A DNA stretch of 64,000 bases, taken from NCBI GenBank assembly GCA_031280615.1, contig JAITGO010000017.1, positions 496,001 through 560,000 of the forward strand. Reading direction: 5' to 3'. Below the pieces are notes generated by a model. The model saw only the letters and a program-made list of their open reading frames with translations. It was not told the DNA's origin and made no database searches. This stretch comes from Desulfobulbus sp. (lineage in GTDB: Bacteria; Desulfobacterota; Desulfobulbia; Desulfobulbales; Desulfobulbaceae). Positions 54,149 through 63,230 of this stretch are shown piece after piece. A program made the position numbers and the translations under genes. Each line of letters opens with the position of its first letter. Within the stretch, counting starts at the first letter, position 1.

Positions 54149-55401
54149 GCCGGCGATTCGGTCAAAGCCTGCTGGATTAACTCCAGGGTATGCACGGCCT
54201 TGATGGCCAGCCCGGCCCGGTCGACGATATCCTGGAGCTGCAGGATGCAGCCGGGGCAGCCGCTGGCGACCACGGTAGCGCCGCTGGCGCGGAGGCCGGC
54301 CAGTTTGCGGTCGCCGATCGCCCGGCTCAGGTCGGGATGGGCGGCGGTGAAGGTTCCGCCCAGGCCGCAGCAGAGGCCGGCATCCTCCATCTCGACGAAA
54401 TCCGCCTGTGGCAGGGCGCCGAGCAGGGCGCGCGGTTCGCGGGTGATGCCGGCGGTGCGCAAATGGCAGGGATCGTGATAGGCGACCCGGAAGCGATGCG
54501 GCCATTTCGGCAGGGCCGCCAGTTGTTCGACCAGTCCTTGCCGCTGGAGGAAGACGTGGATATCGACCAGTTCGGCCGCCGGTGCCTGTCCCGTTTCCGC
54601 GGCATACCCGGTGAGCATGCCGCGGCAGGAGGCGCAGGCGGTGAGGATACAGTCCAGATCGCGGCCGGCAAAGGCGCCGATATTCGCCTTGGCCAGGCTG
54701 GCGACCAGGGGGCCGTTGCCCGAGGAGAGCGCGGGCATGCCGCAGCAGCCCTGGGACCGGGGCAGATGCACCGAACAGCCGAGGCGGTGCGGCAGGCGGG
54801 CTAGGATTTCCCCGACCTGGGGATACAGGTAGGTCAGGGCGCAACCGGCGAAGATACCGACCGTCGGTTGGGAGGGATCGCCCTGCAAGAATTCCGGTAC
54901 CCGGGCAAAGAGATCGCGATCGGGCAGGGGCGGCAGGCTGCGGTCTTTCAAGGCCGCCGGGCCAAACCGCAGGCGCAAGCCGCTGGTTGCCGGAATTTTC
55001 CTGAACAGCAGGGGCGCAAGCAGATCCGCGCCCTTGACCAGCGTGCCGAGGAGCGGCTTGGAGCCGGTGAGTGCCGCCACTCCTTTGGCCAGCGAGGTCA
55101 GGCCATGGGTATCGGCGATCCGCCGCCGCAGGGCGGCGACAATGGCATCGATGGGCACCTTGTTGGGGCATTTGACCACACAGGAGCCGCAGAGCAGACA
55201 CAGGCCGATCTCTTCGCGCAGCCGCTCGTCCAACTCCGCTTCGCCTGCCAGCACCGCAGCCGCCAGCACGATCTTGCCCCTGGCTACCGAACCTTCCCGT
55301 CCTGTTTCCAGGTAGACCGGACAATGGGCCTGGCAGGCGCCACAGCGCACGCATTGGGCGATCTCCTCGCCAAATTCTTCCAGCGGTTTGCCTTCAGCCA
55401 T
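54145..55401 (-). CDS. glcF: (S/R)-hydroxy-acid (lactate/glycolate) dehydrogenase iron-sulfur subunit, GlcF type
   Basis: A 418-residue protein. Two N-terminal [4Fe-4S] motifs (C-V-R-C-G-A-C-Q-A-H-C-P and C-L-L-C-G-S-C-V-V-K-C-P) are followed by two CCG domains, recognisable as G-C-C-G-M-P and C-C-G-L-G-G-T, typical of GlcF/LldE/HdrB-like subunits. It passes electrons from the FAD subunit to the membrane quinone pool or another acceptor. It overlaps glcD by 8 bases and larA by 4, so the three genes form one coupled unit. Confidence 0.92.
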   Translation of the reverse strand: MAEGKPLEEFGEEIAQCVRCGACQAHCPVYLETGREGSVARGKIVLAAAVLAGEAELDERLREEIGLCLLCGSCVVKCPNKVPIDAIVAALRRRIADTHGLTSLAKGVAALTGSKPLLGTLVKGADLLAPLLFRKIPATSGLRLRFGPAALKDRSLPPLPDRDLFARVPEFLQGDPSQPTVGIFAGCALTYLYPQVGEILARLPHRLGCSVHLPRSQGCCGMPALSSGNGPLVASLAKANIGAFAGRDLDCILTACASCRGMLTGYAAETGQAPAAELVDIHVFLQRQGLVEQLAALPKWPHRFRVAYHDPCHLRTAGITREPRALLGALPQADFVEMEDAGLCCGLGGTFTAAHPDLSRAIGDRKLAGLRASGATVVASGCPGCILQLQDIVDRAGLAIKAVHTLELIQQALTESPA

Positions 55402-56833
55402 GGTCGGGCGCGGGTGCGGGCGGCAGGGATGTGGCCGGGGAATTGGCGGTAACGGTCTCCGGAAAAATCTTGCCGGGATTCATGATGTTGTTGGGATCCA
55501 GAGCCCGCTTGACCGCCCGCATCGCGTCCAGGGTCGGCGTGTCCAGTTCCATGGCGATATAGGGCGCCTTGGCCGTGCCGATCCCGTGTTCGCCGCTCAC
55601 CGAGCCGCCGAGCTCGACGGTGATGCGGAAGATGTCGTCCAGCACCCGGCGCACCGTATCCTCCATGCCCGGTTGATGGAGATCGACCATGACGTTGACA
55701 TGGATGTTGCCGTCGCCGGCATGGCCGAAGTTGACAATCGGCACCCCGTATTCGGTCGAAAGGGCCTCCAGGGCCCGGATCATCGCCGGCACCTGCGAGC
55801 GCGGCACGACGATGTCCTCGTTGAACTTGTGGGGATTGAGGGCGCGCAGGCTCGGGCTGACACTGCGCCGCACCTTCCAGATGGCCTCCGATTCCTCGGC
55901 GGTTTCGGCAGTGCGGGTCTCCAGCACTCCGAGCGGTTGGATGATGTCCAGGACCTTTCGGGCCTGGTCGGCAAGCAGGGCACGGTCGCCGTCCACCTCG
56001 ACGATCAGCACCGCCCGGCATTCCAGGGGCAGATCGAGGCCGGCGGCGCGGCGCACGCAGTCGATGGCCGAACCGTCCATGAATTCGAGGGTGGTGGGAA
56101 TGATCTTGCCGCGGATGATGGCCGAAACCGCCTGGGCGGCGCCGTCGATGGTGGCAAAGGCCACCAGCATGGTCTTGCGGGCCTCGGGCTTGGGCAAGAG
56201 CCTGAGGATGATTTGGGTGACAATCCCCAGGGTGCCCTCCGAGCCGACAAACAGGCGGGTCAGGTCGTAGCCCACCACGTTTTTCATGGTGCGGCCGCCG
56301 GTGCGGATGACGCTGCCGGTGGGGGTGACCACGGTCAGGCCGAGGACATAGTCCCTGGTGACCCCGTATTTGACGCAGCGCGGACCGCCGGCACATTCGG
56401 CGATGTTGCCGCCCAGGGTGGAAAAATCCTTCGAAGCGGGATCGGGCGGATAGAACAGGCCCAGCCGTTCCACCTCTTTTTGCAGCCGGCCGGTGACCAC
56501 TCCCGGCTCGACAACGGCAATCAAGTTGTCGGTGTCGATCTCCAGGATGCGGTTCATCCGGGTGAGCACCAGGACGATGCCGCCGCAAATCGGAAGGCTG
56601 CCGCCGGTGAAACCGCTGCCCGCGCCCCGGGGCAGGATCGGAATCCGTTGCTCGTTGGCCAGTTGTACGATCCGGCTGATTTCCTCGGTGTTGCCGGGAT
56701 GGACCACCGCGTCCGGCAGACACTGCCGCTGGGTGGCGTCAAAGGAGTAGGTGATGCGGTCGACCGTGCCGGTGGCCAGGTGCTCCGGCCCGACGATCTC
56801 CGTCAACCGCTGCAGGATATGTTCGGCCAGCAT
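55394..56833 (-). CDS. glcD: FAD-linked D-lactate/glycolate dehydrogenase, GlcD type
   Basis: A 479-residue VAO-family flavoprotein. The FAD-binding part shows P-R-G-A-G-S-G-F-T-G-G and G-G-N-I-A-E-C-A-G-G. The C-terminal domain ends with N-F-G-H-A-G-D-G-N-I-H-V-N and G-E-H-G-I-G. Together with GlcF and LarA it forms a lactate-utilisation unit able to use both isomers: LarA would interconvert them and this enzyme oxidise one to pyruvate. GAGGAG lies upstream of the start. Confidence 0.93.
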   Translation of the reverse strand: MLAEHILQRLTEIVGPEHLATGTVDRITYSFDATQRQCLPDAVVHPGNTEEISRIVQLANEQRIPILPRGAGSGFTGGSLPICGGIVLVLTRMNRILEIDTDNLIAVVEPGVVTGRLQKEVERLGLFYPPDPASKDFSTLGGNIAECAGGPRCVKYGVTRDYVLGLTVVTPTGSVIRTGGRTMKNVVGYDLTRLFVGSEGTLGIVTQIILRLLPKPEARKTMLVAFATIDGAAQAVSAIIRGKIIPTTLEFMDGSAIDCVRRAAGLDLPLECRAVLIVEVDGDRALLADQARKVLDIIQPLGVLETRTAETAEESEAIWKVRRSVSPSLRALNPHKFNEDIVVPRSQVPAMIRALEALSTEYGVPIVNFGHAGDGNIHVNVMVDLHQPGMEDTVRRVLDDIFRITVELGGSVSGEHGIGTAKAPYIAMELDTPTLDAMRAVKRALDPNNIMNPGKIFPETVTANSPATSLPPAPAPDHG

Positions 56834-56857
56834 GGTTTCTCCTCGTCTTTCTTGCGC

Positions 56858-59029
56858 CTAGGCGTCGTTTTCCTGGGCGAGGTGCACGGTCATCTGCGGG
56901 AAGGGAATATCCCAGCCGTGGAGGTTGCAGCAATCCACCGCCCACTTGGACAGGGCGCGCTCGATGCGGCGATAGGCCGGCGCCGCCTCGCCCTTGAAAT
57001 CCGCCAGGATGGCCACATCCAAGGAAGAAGGCCCGGCCTGGAGAAAATCGACCGACAGGCTGAGGCAGTTTTCGGCATAGCTTTGCTCTTCCATCTTCTT
57101 CTGCAAAAAGTCCTTCAGGGTCGCGAGCACGGTGGTGGTGATCTCGGACTGCAGGGCGTAGGACAGGCCGAAAACCACCCGGAGGCTGAAGTTGCTCGAC
57201 AGGTTGGCCGGCGATTTGCCGAGAAAAGCGCTCGTCTGGTAGACCGTTCTGCGGCCGCCCAGTTCGACCACTTCCACCTGTTCGTGGGAAAGGCTGACCA
57301 CCTTGGCAAAGGGTTTGGCATCGATGGCGACCCAATCGCCCCGCTTGCAGGGAAACCACGGTTCGTCGTGGTGATAGGGTCGTGAAACCACGCCGATCAT
57401 GCTCTCGATCGGGATGCGCAGATACATGCCCAGCGCCGGATTGTGCAATTTGCAGAAGACGTTGAGCGCCTCCACCCGCCAGGGCACGCCGTTGTACATG
57501 ACCCGTTCGCCTTCGCGGATCGATCCCATGTTCAGCACTATCCGGACCTGTTTCCACATCTTGGGCAAGGTCTGGCGCACCGCCCAAACCACGCCGAGCA
57601 GAAGGATGATCGCCGCGCTGAGCAAAAGCCAGTCCTCGGCGGTGTAGAGCACGAAGATCAGGCCGCCAACCGCGGCAACCATCGAGAAAATCTTGAGAAA
57701 GACATCGAGAATGCGGACATGGAAGGGCCGCTGCTCCTTGCGGGCGCCGGGGATGACGAAGAAGAGCAGGCGCGCCACCAGGCGAAAGGCCAGGAGAATA
57801 CCCGCGAAAACCAGCAGCGAGATCAGCATGAACCTGCCGCGGTCGCGGAAGAATTCCCGCACCGAATTGCCGGAACTTTTCAGCAGCGAAACGTCCTTGT
57901 CCTCCAGTTTGGCCAGTTCCCTTTTGGCCAGGTCCAGCTTGCTGTCGAGCCGCTTTTCCACATTCTGCCAGGCAGGCAGCAACTCGCCGAGATAGTTTTT
58001 GATGTTGCCATCCCCGGTCTCGTTGATCAGCTTGTTGAGGTGGGCCACCGCACCGCGGGCCGTGGCCAGCTGCTGGTTGTAGTCGTTGATGGTGTCCTTG
58101 AGCTCGGTCTTTTGCCGGGCCCGTGCGGTAAGTTGCTTGAGTTCCTTGATACTTGGTTCGAGCAGGACCGTAAGTTCATCCTTCCAGCTGAAGCTGACCT
58201 TTTCCTTGTCGCCGAAGACCTGGGGCGAGACCCCGGTGGCGATGCGTTCGAAGTCGGCGGCGGTGTCGGCCAGTTGCTTGTCGAGCTTGCCCAGTTCTTC
58301 CTGGAGGGTCTGCTTTTCCGATTCGGAGGCGCTGGCTTTCTGCTTCTTGGCGATGGTGGCCATCTGCAGCCGGATGTTCTTCTGCAGCTCGACCAGGGAG
58401 GAAAGCATGTCCAGGGTGTCGCTGGACCGCTGCTCTTCTTCTTGCTGCATCAATTTCTTGGACAGCATCGACTCGATGACGATCTGCGGCTCGGCTTCCT
58501 CGGGGGGCGTTTCGATGTGTTCTTGGCGGATGCCGGCCAGCAGCGGCGGCGTGGCGCTCACCTGGCGAAGGGTCATGAGAAAGGGGAACATGTCGAAGTA
58601 GAGCGAGGCCTGTTGCTTCACCGTCCAGGTGTCGTTGACCGCGACGGCCAGCAACAGGGGCACGTCGTTGCCCAGGCCGACCTGTCGTGCGCTTTGGTTT
58701 TTGCCCCGGTGCGCTGGCCGCACGCTCTTTTTGACCGGTGCGGTTCCTTCGGCGGTTGCGGCGGGCGTGGTCTCCTTGGGCCGGACAGCCGCCGGTTGCG
58801 CCACGGCACGTTCGTCCGGCCGGGCCTGCGGTTTGCCGGTTTGGAGCGGGGCCGTTACCGGCGGCGTTGCCAAGGGAGCTGCCGGCGCAGGCAGCCACTC
58901 CGGCGCCTGGGCCGGTTGAGCGGCCTGCTTCAGGGAAGAGGGCGGGGCCAGCAGCGGCGGCGCGGTCTCGGCGACGGCGTTGAGGGCCAAGGCGAACAGG
59001 AAAACACAGGAAAAAAGGAAGTTGCGCAT
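56858..59029 (-). CDS. Large MscS-family mechanosensitive channel with periplasmic coiled-coil domain
   Basis: A 723-residue protein. It has a signal peptide (about 1-20), a Pro/Ala/Thr-rich low-complexity stretch (about 22-105), an extended charged helical region with coiled-coil character (about 190-400), then three or four transmembrane helices (about 415-535) and the MscS beta domain with a C-terminal alpha/beta portion. Unlike MscS the pore helix does not show an obvious Gly/Ala ladder, so gating is uncertain. It lies 24 bases upstream of glcD and 62 bases downstream of pdxH on the same strand. Confidence 0.82.
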   Translation of the reverse strand: MRNFLFSCVFLFALALNAVAETAPPLLAPPSSLKQAAQPAQAPEWLPAPAAPLATPPVTAPLQTGKPQARPDERAVAQPAAVRPKETTPAATAEGTAPVKKSVRPAHRGKNQSARQVGLGNDVPLLLAVAVNDTWTVKQQASLYFDMFPFLMTLRQVSATPPLLAGIRQEHIETPPEEAEPQIVIESMLSKKLMQQEEEQRSSDTLDMLSSLVELQKNIRLQMATIAKKQKASASESEKQTLQEELGKLDKQLADTAADFERIATGVSPQVFGDKEKVSFSWKDELTVLLEPSIKELKQLTARARQKTELKDTINDYNQQLATARGAVAHLNKLINETGDGNIKNYLGELLPAWQNVEKRLDSKLDLAKRELAKLEDKDVSLLKSSGNSVREFFRDRGRFMLISLLVFAGILLAFRLVARLLFFVIPGARKEQRPFHVRILDVFLKIFSMVAAVGGLIFVLYTAEDWLLLSAAIILLLGVVWAVRQTLPKMWKQVRIVLNMGSIREGERVMYNGVPWRVEALNVFCKLHNPALGMYLRIPIESMIGVVSRPYHHDEPWFPCKRGDWVAIDAKPFAKVVSLSHEQVEVVELGGRRTVYQTSAFLGKSPANLSSNFSLRVVFGLSYALQSEITTTVLATLKDFLQKKMEEQSYAENCLSLSVDFLQAGPSSLDVAILADFKGEAAPAYRRIERALSKWAVDCCNLHGWDIPFPQMTVHLAQENDA

Positions 59030-59091
59030 GGCAAAGCTCTTTGGAGCGAAATGAATCGGAAAACAGCAATACGGATGCGAAGCGGGCGACA

Positions 59092-59727
59092 TCAGGGGGC
59101 CAGACGTTCGATGGTCCAGTCTGCACCGGCGCGGCAATAGCGGAAGCGGTCGTGCAGGCGGCTGGTCTGCCCCTGCCAGAACTCGATGCTGTCCGGACAG
59201 ACCCGGTAGCCGCCCCAAAAATCGGGCAGAGGCACCTCGCCCTTGAGGAATCTGGTTTTCATGCGGTCAAGTTCCATCATCAACATTTGCCGCGAAGACA
59301 GCACCGAACTCTGTCGTGAAATCCAGGCGCCCAGCTGACTGGAACGGGGCCGGCTGGCAAAGTAGCGGGCCGATTCGGCCATGCTGATCTTTTCGGCCCG
59401 GCCGGTGACGGTCACCTGGCGGGCCAGGCCGATCCAGGGAAAGAGCAGGGCGACCCGGTTGTTTTCCCCGATCTGCCGCGCCTTGCGGCTTTGGTAATTG
59501 GTGAAAAAGACAAAACCGTCGCGGTCGAAAATCTTGAGCAGGACGGTACGCAGGCTGGGCTGGCCTTCGGCGTCCACCGTGGCCAGGGTCATGGCGTTGG
59601 GTTCGATCAGCCCGGCGGCGCAGGCCTCGTTGAACCAGGCGGTAAACTGGTCGAACGGGTCGGGCGCCATCATCTCCCGAGTGAGCACCGGGTTGGTATA
59701 TTCCTTGCGCAAGCCTTTGATGTCCAT
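59092..59727 (-). CDS. pdxH: Pyridoxine/pyridoxamine 5'-phosphate oxidase
   Basis: FMN-dependent last step of pyridoxal-5'-phosphate formation, 211 residues. Motifs include N-A-M-T-L-A-T-V-D, R-T-V-L-L-K, F-F-T-N-Y-Q-S-R-K-A, S-R-P-R-S-S-Q-L-G-A-W-x-S and the terminal W-G-G-Y-R-V ... R-L-H-D-R-F. ATG 59727 has GGAGG upstream. It is oxygen-dependent in characterised examples, which is notable in a presumed anaerobe. First gene of the run that continues with the MscS channel and glcD-glcF-larA. Confidence 0.94.
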   Translation of the reverse strand: MDIKGLRKEYTNPVLTREMMAPDPFDQFTAWFNEACAAGLIEPNAMTLATVDAEGQPSLRTVLLKIFDRDGFVFFTNYQSRKARQIGENNRVALLFPWIGLARQVTVTGRAEKISMAESARYFASRPRSSQLGAWISRQSSVLSSRQMLMMELDRMKTRFLKGEVPLPDFWGGYRVCPDSIEFWQGQTSRLHDRFRYCRAGADWTIERLAP

Positions 59728-60044
59728 TGTCTGCCTCCAGAGTGCCAGCAAAATACGCTGTCCTCCGCCGCAGGTCAACCCCCTTCTTGGCGAGCGCCAT
59801 GCGGGCAAATCCCGGCCAGGTGGCTGTTACCGGCAAACCGGCGCCGGTTGCTCGCGATACGGCCGCATACATCCGGACCGATGATTTCCGGGGGGATTGA
59901 TCGGCTTCGGCGTACCGAGGCGAGGCGCGTGCGCGGCCAACTCAAGCGATTGGACGGGGCGCGGAATAATGCGAGAAACGTCTTTGTTGGGCAGTGAAGA
60001 GGGTGTCGGGCCGGGGAATGGGGGAGCGCCGGGGCAGGGCCGCA
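59728..60044 (-). other. Intergenic region between the sirtuin gene and pdxH
   Basis: A 317-base gap between two leftward genes. The out-of-frame extension of the sirtuin reading frame runs through part of it (to 59942) but has no protein-like character. No terminator with a T run and no clear promoter were found, although pdxH must be transcribed from somewhere here. Confidence 0.4.
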
Positions 60045-60865
60045 TCAACCGGCCGCCATGGCCGCCAGGATGGCGGGCAGAGCCGAAGCGCTTGGTTGCT
60101 GGACAGAAAAACCGCGGCCGCTGCTTTCGGCCAAGCGGGCGAAGGGATTGGTCTCGATGTTGACATCGACGATGACGCCGCCCCGTTGATGGACCTCGCT
60201 GGCCACCTGATTGGGCAGGTTGGTGGCGCCGGCGGTCCCGACCACGAGCAGCAGCGCGGTTTCCCTGGCCGCCTTGAGCGAGCTGTAGAAGTGGTAATGA
60301 TACTCGTCTTTTCGTCGAACAACAGGACGTGCGGCCGGGCACGTGCCCCGCACAGCGGACAGCAGAGCAGTTCGCGGTCTTGGTCGGTCAGGCGATCGTC
60401 CTTTGTTTTCGGCTGGACCGCGTGCGGGATGGGGTACACCGTGCCGCTGCACTCCAGCGAGCAGCGCATGTACTCGATGTTGCCGTGGATTTGATAGGTC
60501 CGTTCCGGCGAGTTGCCGGCCCGGAGGTGGAGCCCGTCGACATTTTGGGTGATCAGCGTGAAGCGGTCGCCAAAACGTTGTTCCATGGCGACCAGGGCCT
60601 GGTGGCCGGGATTGGGTTCGGCGGCCCGGCAAACGCCCAGGCGATACAGATACCATTTCCACACCTCGTCGGGCTGCTGGCTGAACATCCAGAAGGTGGC
60701 CATTTCCTGGGGATGATAGATTTGGGAGCCCACGGTCCAATAGCCTTCGGGGCCGCGGAAGGTGGGAATGCCGCTCTCCGCCGAGATTCCGGCCCCGGTC
60801 AGGATCGTGATTCCGCCGTTCCTCTGGGCAATCTTCCGCAAAACATTGCGTACGGCGTTTTTCAT
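60045..60865 (-). pseudogene. Sir2-family NAD-dependent deacylase, interrupted by a frameshift
   Basis: The start (ATG 60865, AGGAGATGATGC upstream) encodes a normal sirtuin N-terminus: G-A-G-I-S-A-E-S-G-I-P-T-F-R-G, T-Q-N-V-D-G-L-H, catalytic His in Q-I-H-G-N and zinc cysteines C-S-L-E-C and C-C-P-L-C. After R-P-H-V-L-L-F-D-E the homologous sequence continues in the -1 frame (H-Y-H-F-Y-S-S-L-K, G-T-A-G-A-T-N-L-P, V-D-V-N-I-E-T-N-P) to the stop at 60045. The switch lies at an A4 run on the minus strand (60309-60312). It could be a real mutation, a sequencing error or programmed slippage; without a frame change the protein loses its last third. Confidence 0.85.
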
Positions 60866-61218
60866 GCATCATCTCCTGAAAGAGGTTGTTGCTGTGACCC
60901 CAGAGCTCGTTTTTCAGCCGGCAATAAAATGTACAGCGCAACGGCGTGCCGAATTAAGTCCAGAAAAACAACTTTTTCAAGGGAATTTTATCGGCTGCGG
61001 CCAGGGGCGGTGGCCGCAAGGCCGACAGTGTGGTTGCACGAGATCGGTGACCGCAGGCCCGCACATATGGTAGAGTGTTGACGGCAACTTAGGCGAGTCG
61101 GCTCGACAGCGCAGGGCGTATCGGCCGTTCCGGGTCCGGAGCGGCTGCCGCCGATGCTGCCGATTGGCCGGCCTTGGAGATCGCTCCTGTCCGTTATCCT
61201 TTTTTAATGTGATTGCTC
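60866..61218. other. Divergent intergenic region between the sirtuin and acyltransferase genes
   Basis: A 353-base gap. Towards the sirtuin it holds a possible sigma-70 promoter (60952-60980). Towards the acyltransferase gene no clear promoter or ribosome binding site was seen. No small ORF or structured RNA is evident. Confidence 0.4.
60952..60980 (-). promoter_or_regulatory. Possible promoter for the sirtuin gene
   Basis: On the minus strand TTGAAA (60975-60980) and TTAATT (60952-60957) are 17 bases apart in an AT-rich stretch, about 90 bases before the ATG. The -10 match is only partial. Confidence 0.35.
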
Positions 61219-62292
61219 ATGCTCGACAGTGAATCCTCGCTTCGTCTCAAGCTCCTCCGTTTCCCGCCGATCGTCGGGGTCATCTATATCCATGCCTACA
61301 ATACCGCCATCGGTTATGCGGGCGGCGTCCTGGGCGCCACCGAGGTCAACGAACTCACCCGTTGGGTCCGGGTTTTTCTTTCCGAGGGGATTGCCCGCAT
61401 CTCGGTTCCCCTGTTTTTTCTGATGTCGGGCTACCTTTTTTTCGCCACCTTCCATTGGTCGCAGCAGACCTACTGGCGCAAGATCGCCAGCCGCCTGCGC
61501 AGCCTGTTCATCCCCTTTGTGTTCTGGAATCTCGCCGGGTTGGGTTTCCTGGTCCTGATGCAGGCCATCCCCGACTTCCGTCCTTATTTCATCGGGGCCG
61601 GAAAACCGGTGGCCGACTACGATCTGGCGCAATTATTTTCCGTGCTGTTCGGGGTGAACGGCTATCCCGTTGCCTACCATTTCTGGTTCATCCGCGACCT
61701 CATGCTGCTGGTGCTGCTGGCGCCGGTGCTGGCGGTCATTGTCCGCTTCCTGCCCATTCCATTTTTCCTGGCGGTGTATATCTGCTGGATCAGCGAATCC
61801 TGGCCGATCTATGCGCCGGGGGCCGTCGGCGTGCTCTTTTTTTCCGCCGGAGCCCTCTGCGGCATCAATCGCCAGAACATCTTCGCCTTCGACCGCTTCG
61901 GCCTTGCCATCGTGCTGGTGTTTCTGCCGCTGCTGGTGGCCGATGTCATCTGGTACGACGCCTGGTTCAACAATTACGTGCACCGCACTGGGCTGATCGC
62001 CGGGGTGCTGGCCGCCCTGTATCTCACCAAGTTCGCGGTGCGAAGCCGCAGACTCTGCAATGCGCTGCTCGCCCTTGGCGGCACCAGCTTTTTCGTCTAT
62101 GCGGCCCACGAGCCGTTGCTGGGCATCCTACGCTTACTGGCCTACAAGTACATTCCCCTGGATGGCCCCTATACCATCCTGCTTCTGTACCTGGGCATCC
62201 CGATCTTGGTGATGGCCTTGCTGGTCGGCTGCCATCGCGTCCTTAACGCGGTCTGCCCCCGAACCTTGGGGTTCATCACCGGTGGCCGTTGA
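61219..62292 (+). CDS. Acyltransferase-3 family integral membrane protein
   Basis: A 357-residue protein with about ten helices. The N-terminus has R-F-P-P-I-V-G-V-I-Y-I-H-A-Y-N (membrane-buried His). S-V-P-L-F-F-L-M-S-G-Y-L-F-F is the typical second motif, and F-F-V-Y-A-A-H-E-P-L-L lies near the C-terminus. This is characteristic of membrane acyltransferases that O-acylate polysaccharides or lipids. The start at ATG 61219 has no obvious ribosome binding site; TTG 61213 is the alternative. It stands alone, and the acceptor is unknown. Confidence 0.85.
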   Translation: MLDSESSLRLKLLRFPPIVGVIYIHAYNTAIGYAGGVLGATEVNELTRWVRVFLSEGIARISVPLFFLMSGYLFFATFHWSQQTYWRKIASRLRSLFIPFVFWNLAGLGFLVLMQAIPDFRPYFIGAGKPVADYDLAQLFSVLFGVNGYPVAYHFWFIRDLMLLVLLAPVLAVIVRFLPIPFFLAVYICWISESWPIYAPGAVGVLFFSAGALCGINRQNIFAFDRFGLAIVLVFLPLLVADVIWYDAWFNNYVHRTGLIAGVLAALYLTKFAVRSRRLCNALLALGGTSFFVYAAHEPLLGILRLLAYKYIPLDGPYTILLLYLGIPILVMALLVGCHRVLNAVCPRTLGFITGGR

Positions 62293-62304
62293 TACGACTT
62301 GTTG

Positions 62305-62352
62305 CCGGATGCGTCAAGCACCGGCTCTCCGGGGCTTGCGCAGGAGATCCGG
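62305..62352. other. Long imperfect inverted repeat between convergent genes
   Basis: CCGGAT-GCG-CAAGC (from 62305) can pair with GCTTG-CGC-ATCCGG (to 62352) with small bulges, giving a long hairpin between the acyltransferase stop and the convergent STAS gene. It lacks a T run on either strand, so it is at best a weak or factor-assisted terminator. Confidence 0.35.
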
Positions 62353-62355
62353 ACC

Positions 62356-62652
62356 TTATTCCAAGGTCAGGAAGTCTGAAAATCCGGTGAGTTCGAACAG
62401 TTCGAGGATGGATTCGTTGGCGTTGCGGATGCGCAGGGAACCGCCGGAGGACATGGCGCGTTTCTGGGCGGACAGCAGAACCCGCAAGCCGGCGCTGGAC
62501 AGATAACTCAGTTGGGCAAAATCGAGAATCAGGTTGGAAGAGGCCGCCAGCGCGCGGATGGTTTCGTCCAACTGCGGGGCCGTGGTGGTGTCGAGGCGGC
62601 CGTCCAGGGCAAGATGGAGCGCGTCGTTTTCTTGATGGGTCCGGATATTCAT
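62356..62652 (-). CDS. STAS-domain anti-sigma factor antagonist
   Basis: A 98-residue STAS domain similar to SpoIIAA/RsbV. The loop L-S-S-A-G-L-R-V-L-L carries the likely phosphorylated serine (Ser52/Ser53), in agreement with the kinase and phosphatase genes that precede it. It would be released by the PP2C phosphatase and bound by the HATPase kinase in a partner-switching circuit. A 167-base gap separates it from the kinase gene. Confidence 0.88.
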   Translation of the reverse strand: MNIRTHQENDALHLALDGRLDTTTAPQLDETIRALAASSNLILDFAQLSYLSSAGLRVLLSAQKRAMSSGGSLRIRNANESILELFELTGFSDFLTLE

Positions 62653-62819
62653 GCAAGCCTTCCTTCGGTAGCTCTATTCAGCGGCTGTGTTTGCCCGCGA
62701 CCGGAAATATGGCAGGCTTCTCCGGCGGCGGCTTGGATTTTGAACAGTGACGACGTTGCCAGATCTGCATTCGGCGATTTTTGCGGAAAATCTCAGGCAA
62801 ACGGCCAGATGCTTCCGGG

Positions 62820-63230
62820 CTAGAGTTCCTTCTTGAGCGTCAGAATATTTTTTCCGTCTTTATATTCATACGCTACCCCCGACATGATTTTTCGCACCAT
62901 GAGAAGGCCGAGCTTTCCCATTTGGCGCTGGTCCGGCGGCAGCGTGGTGTCCGGCGGTTCGTGTTCCAGGGGATTGAAAGGAATGCCCCTGTCCAGGAAT
63001 TGGAGAACCACCTGGGGAGGATGATCCTCGACCGTGCATCGGATACGTGCGTCGCCCTTGGCCAACGGGTAGGCGTAATGCGCGATATTGGTAAAAATTT
63101 CTTCCACCGCGATCAGGATTTGATGCAGGACCTTGAGCGGGATGTCGCGTTCGCTCAACTCTTCCTCCACAAAAGCCAGGACGCTCGGAAGAATCGCATC
63201 CGCCACCGGATCGACCAGAAACTCTTTCAT
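62820..63230 (-). CDS. Serine-protein kinase / anti-sigma factor (HATPase, RsbW-like)
   Basis: A 136-residue GHKL ATPase. The N box is A-V-E-E-I-F-T-N-I-A-H-Y-A, followed by F-L-D-R-G-I-P-F-N-P-L and G-K-L-G-L-L-M-V-R-K, as in RsbW/SpoIIAB-type kinases. ATG 63230 overlaps the stop of the phosphatase gene (ATGA 63227-63230). The longer frame upstream is out of family. Expected to phosphorylate the STAS protein. Its final target, a sigma factor or another regulator, is not visible here. Confidence 0.88.
   Translation of the reverse strand: MKEFLVDPVADAILPSVLAFVEEELSERDIPLKVLHQILIAVEEIFTNIAHYAYPLAKGDARIRCTVEDHPPQVVLQFLDRGIPFNPLEHEPPDTTLPPDQRQMGKLGLLMVRKIMSGVAYEYKDGKNILTLKKEL

Noticed and set aside
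54145..55354. Long open frame continuing larA upstream through glcF (to 55354)
   Set aside because: The translation is Pro/Arg-rich shadow sequence of glcF in another frame; LarA homology begins at ATG 54148.
55284..56723. Minus-strand 479-codon frame within glcD and glcF
   Set aside because: It is Gly/Arg/His-rich, typical of a shadow frame in GC-rich DNA, and conflicts with the clearly homologous GlcD frame.
60988..60995. Exact minus-strand GCCGATAA resembling a sigma-28 -10 box upstream of the sirtuin gene
   Set aside because: No TAAAGTTT-like -35 box is found at the correct distance and the gene has no motility context.
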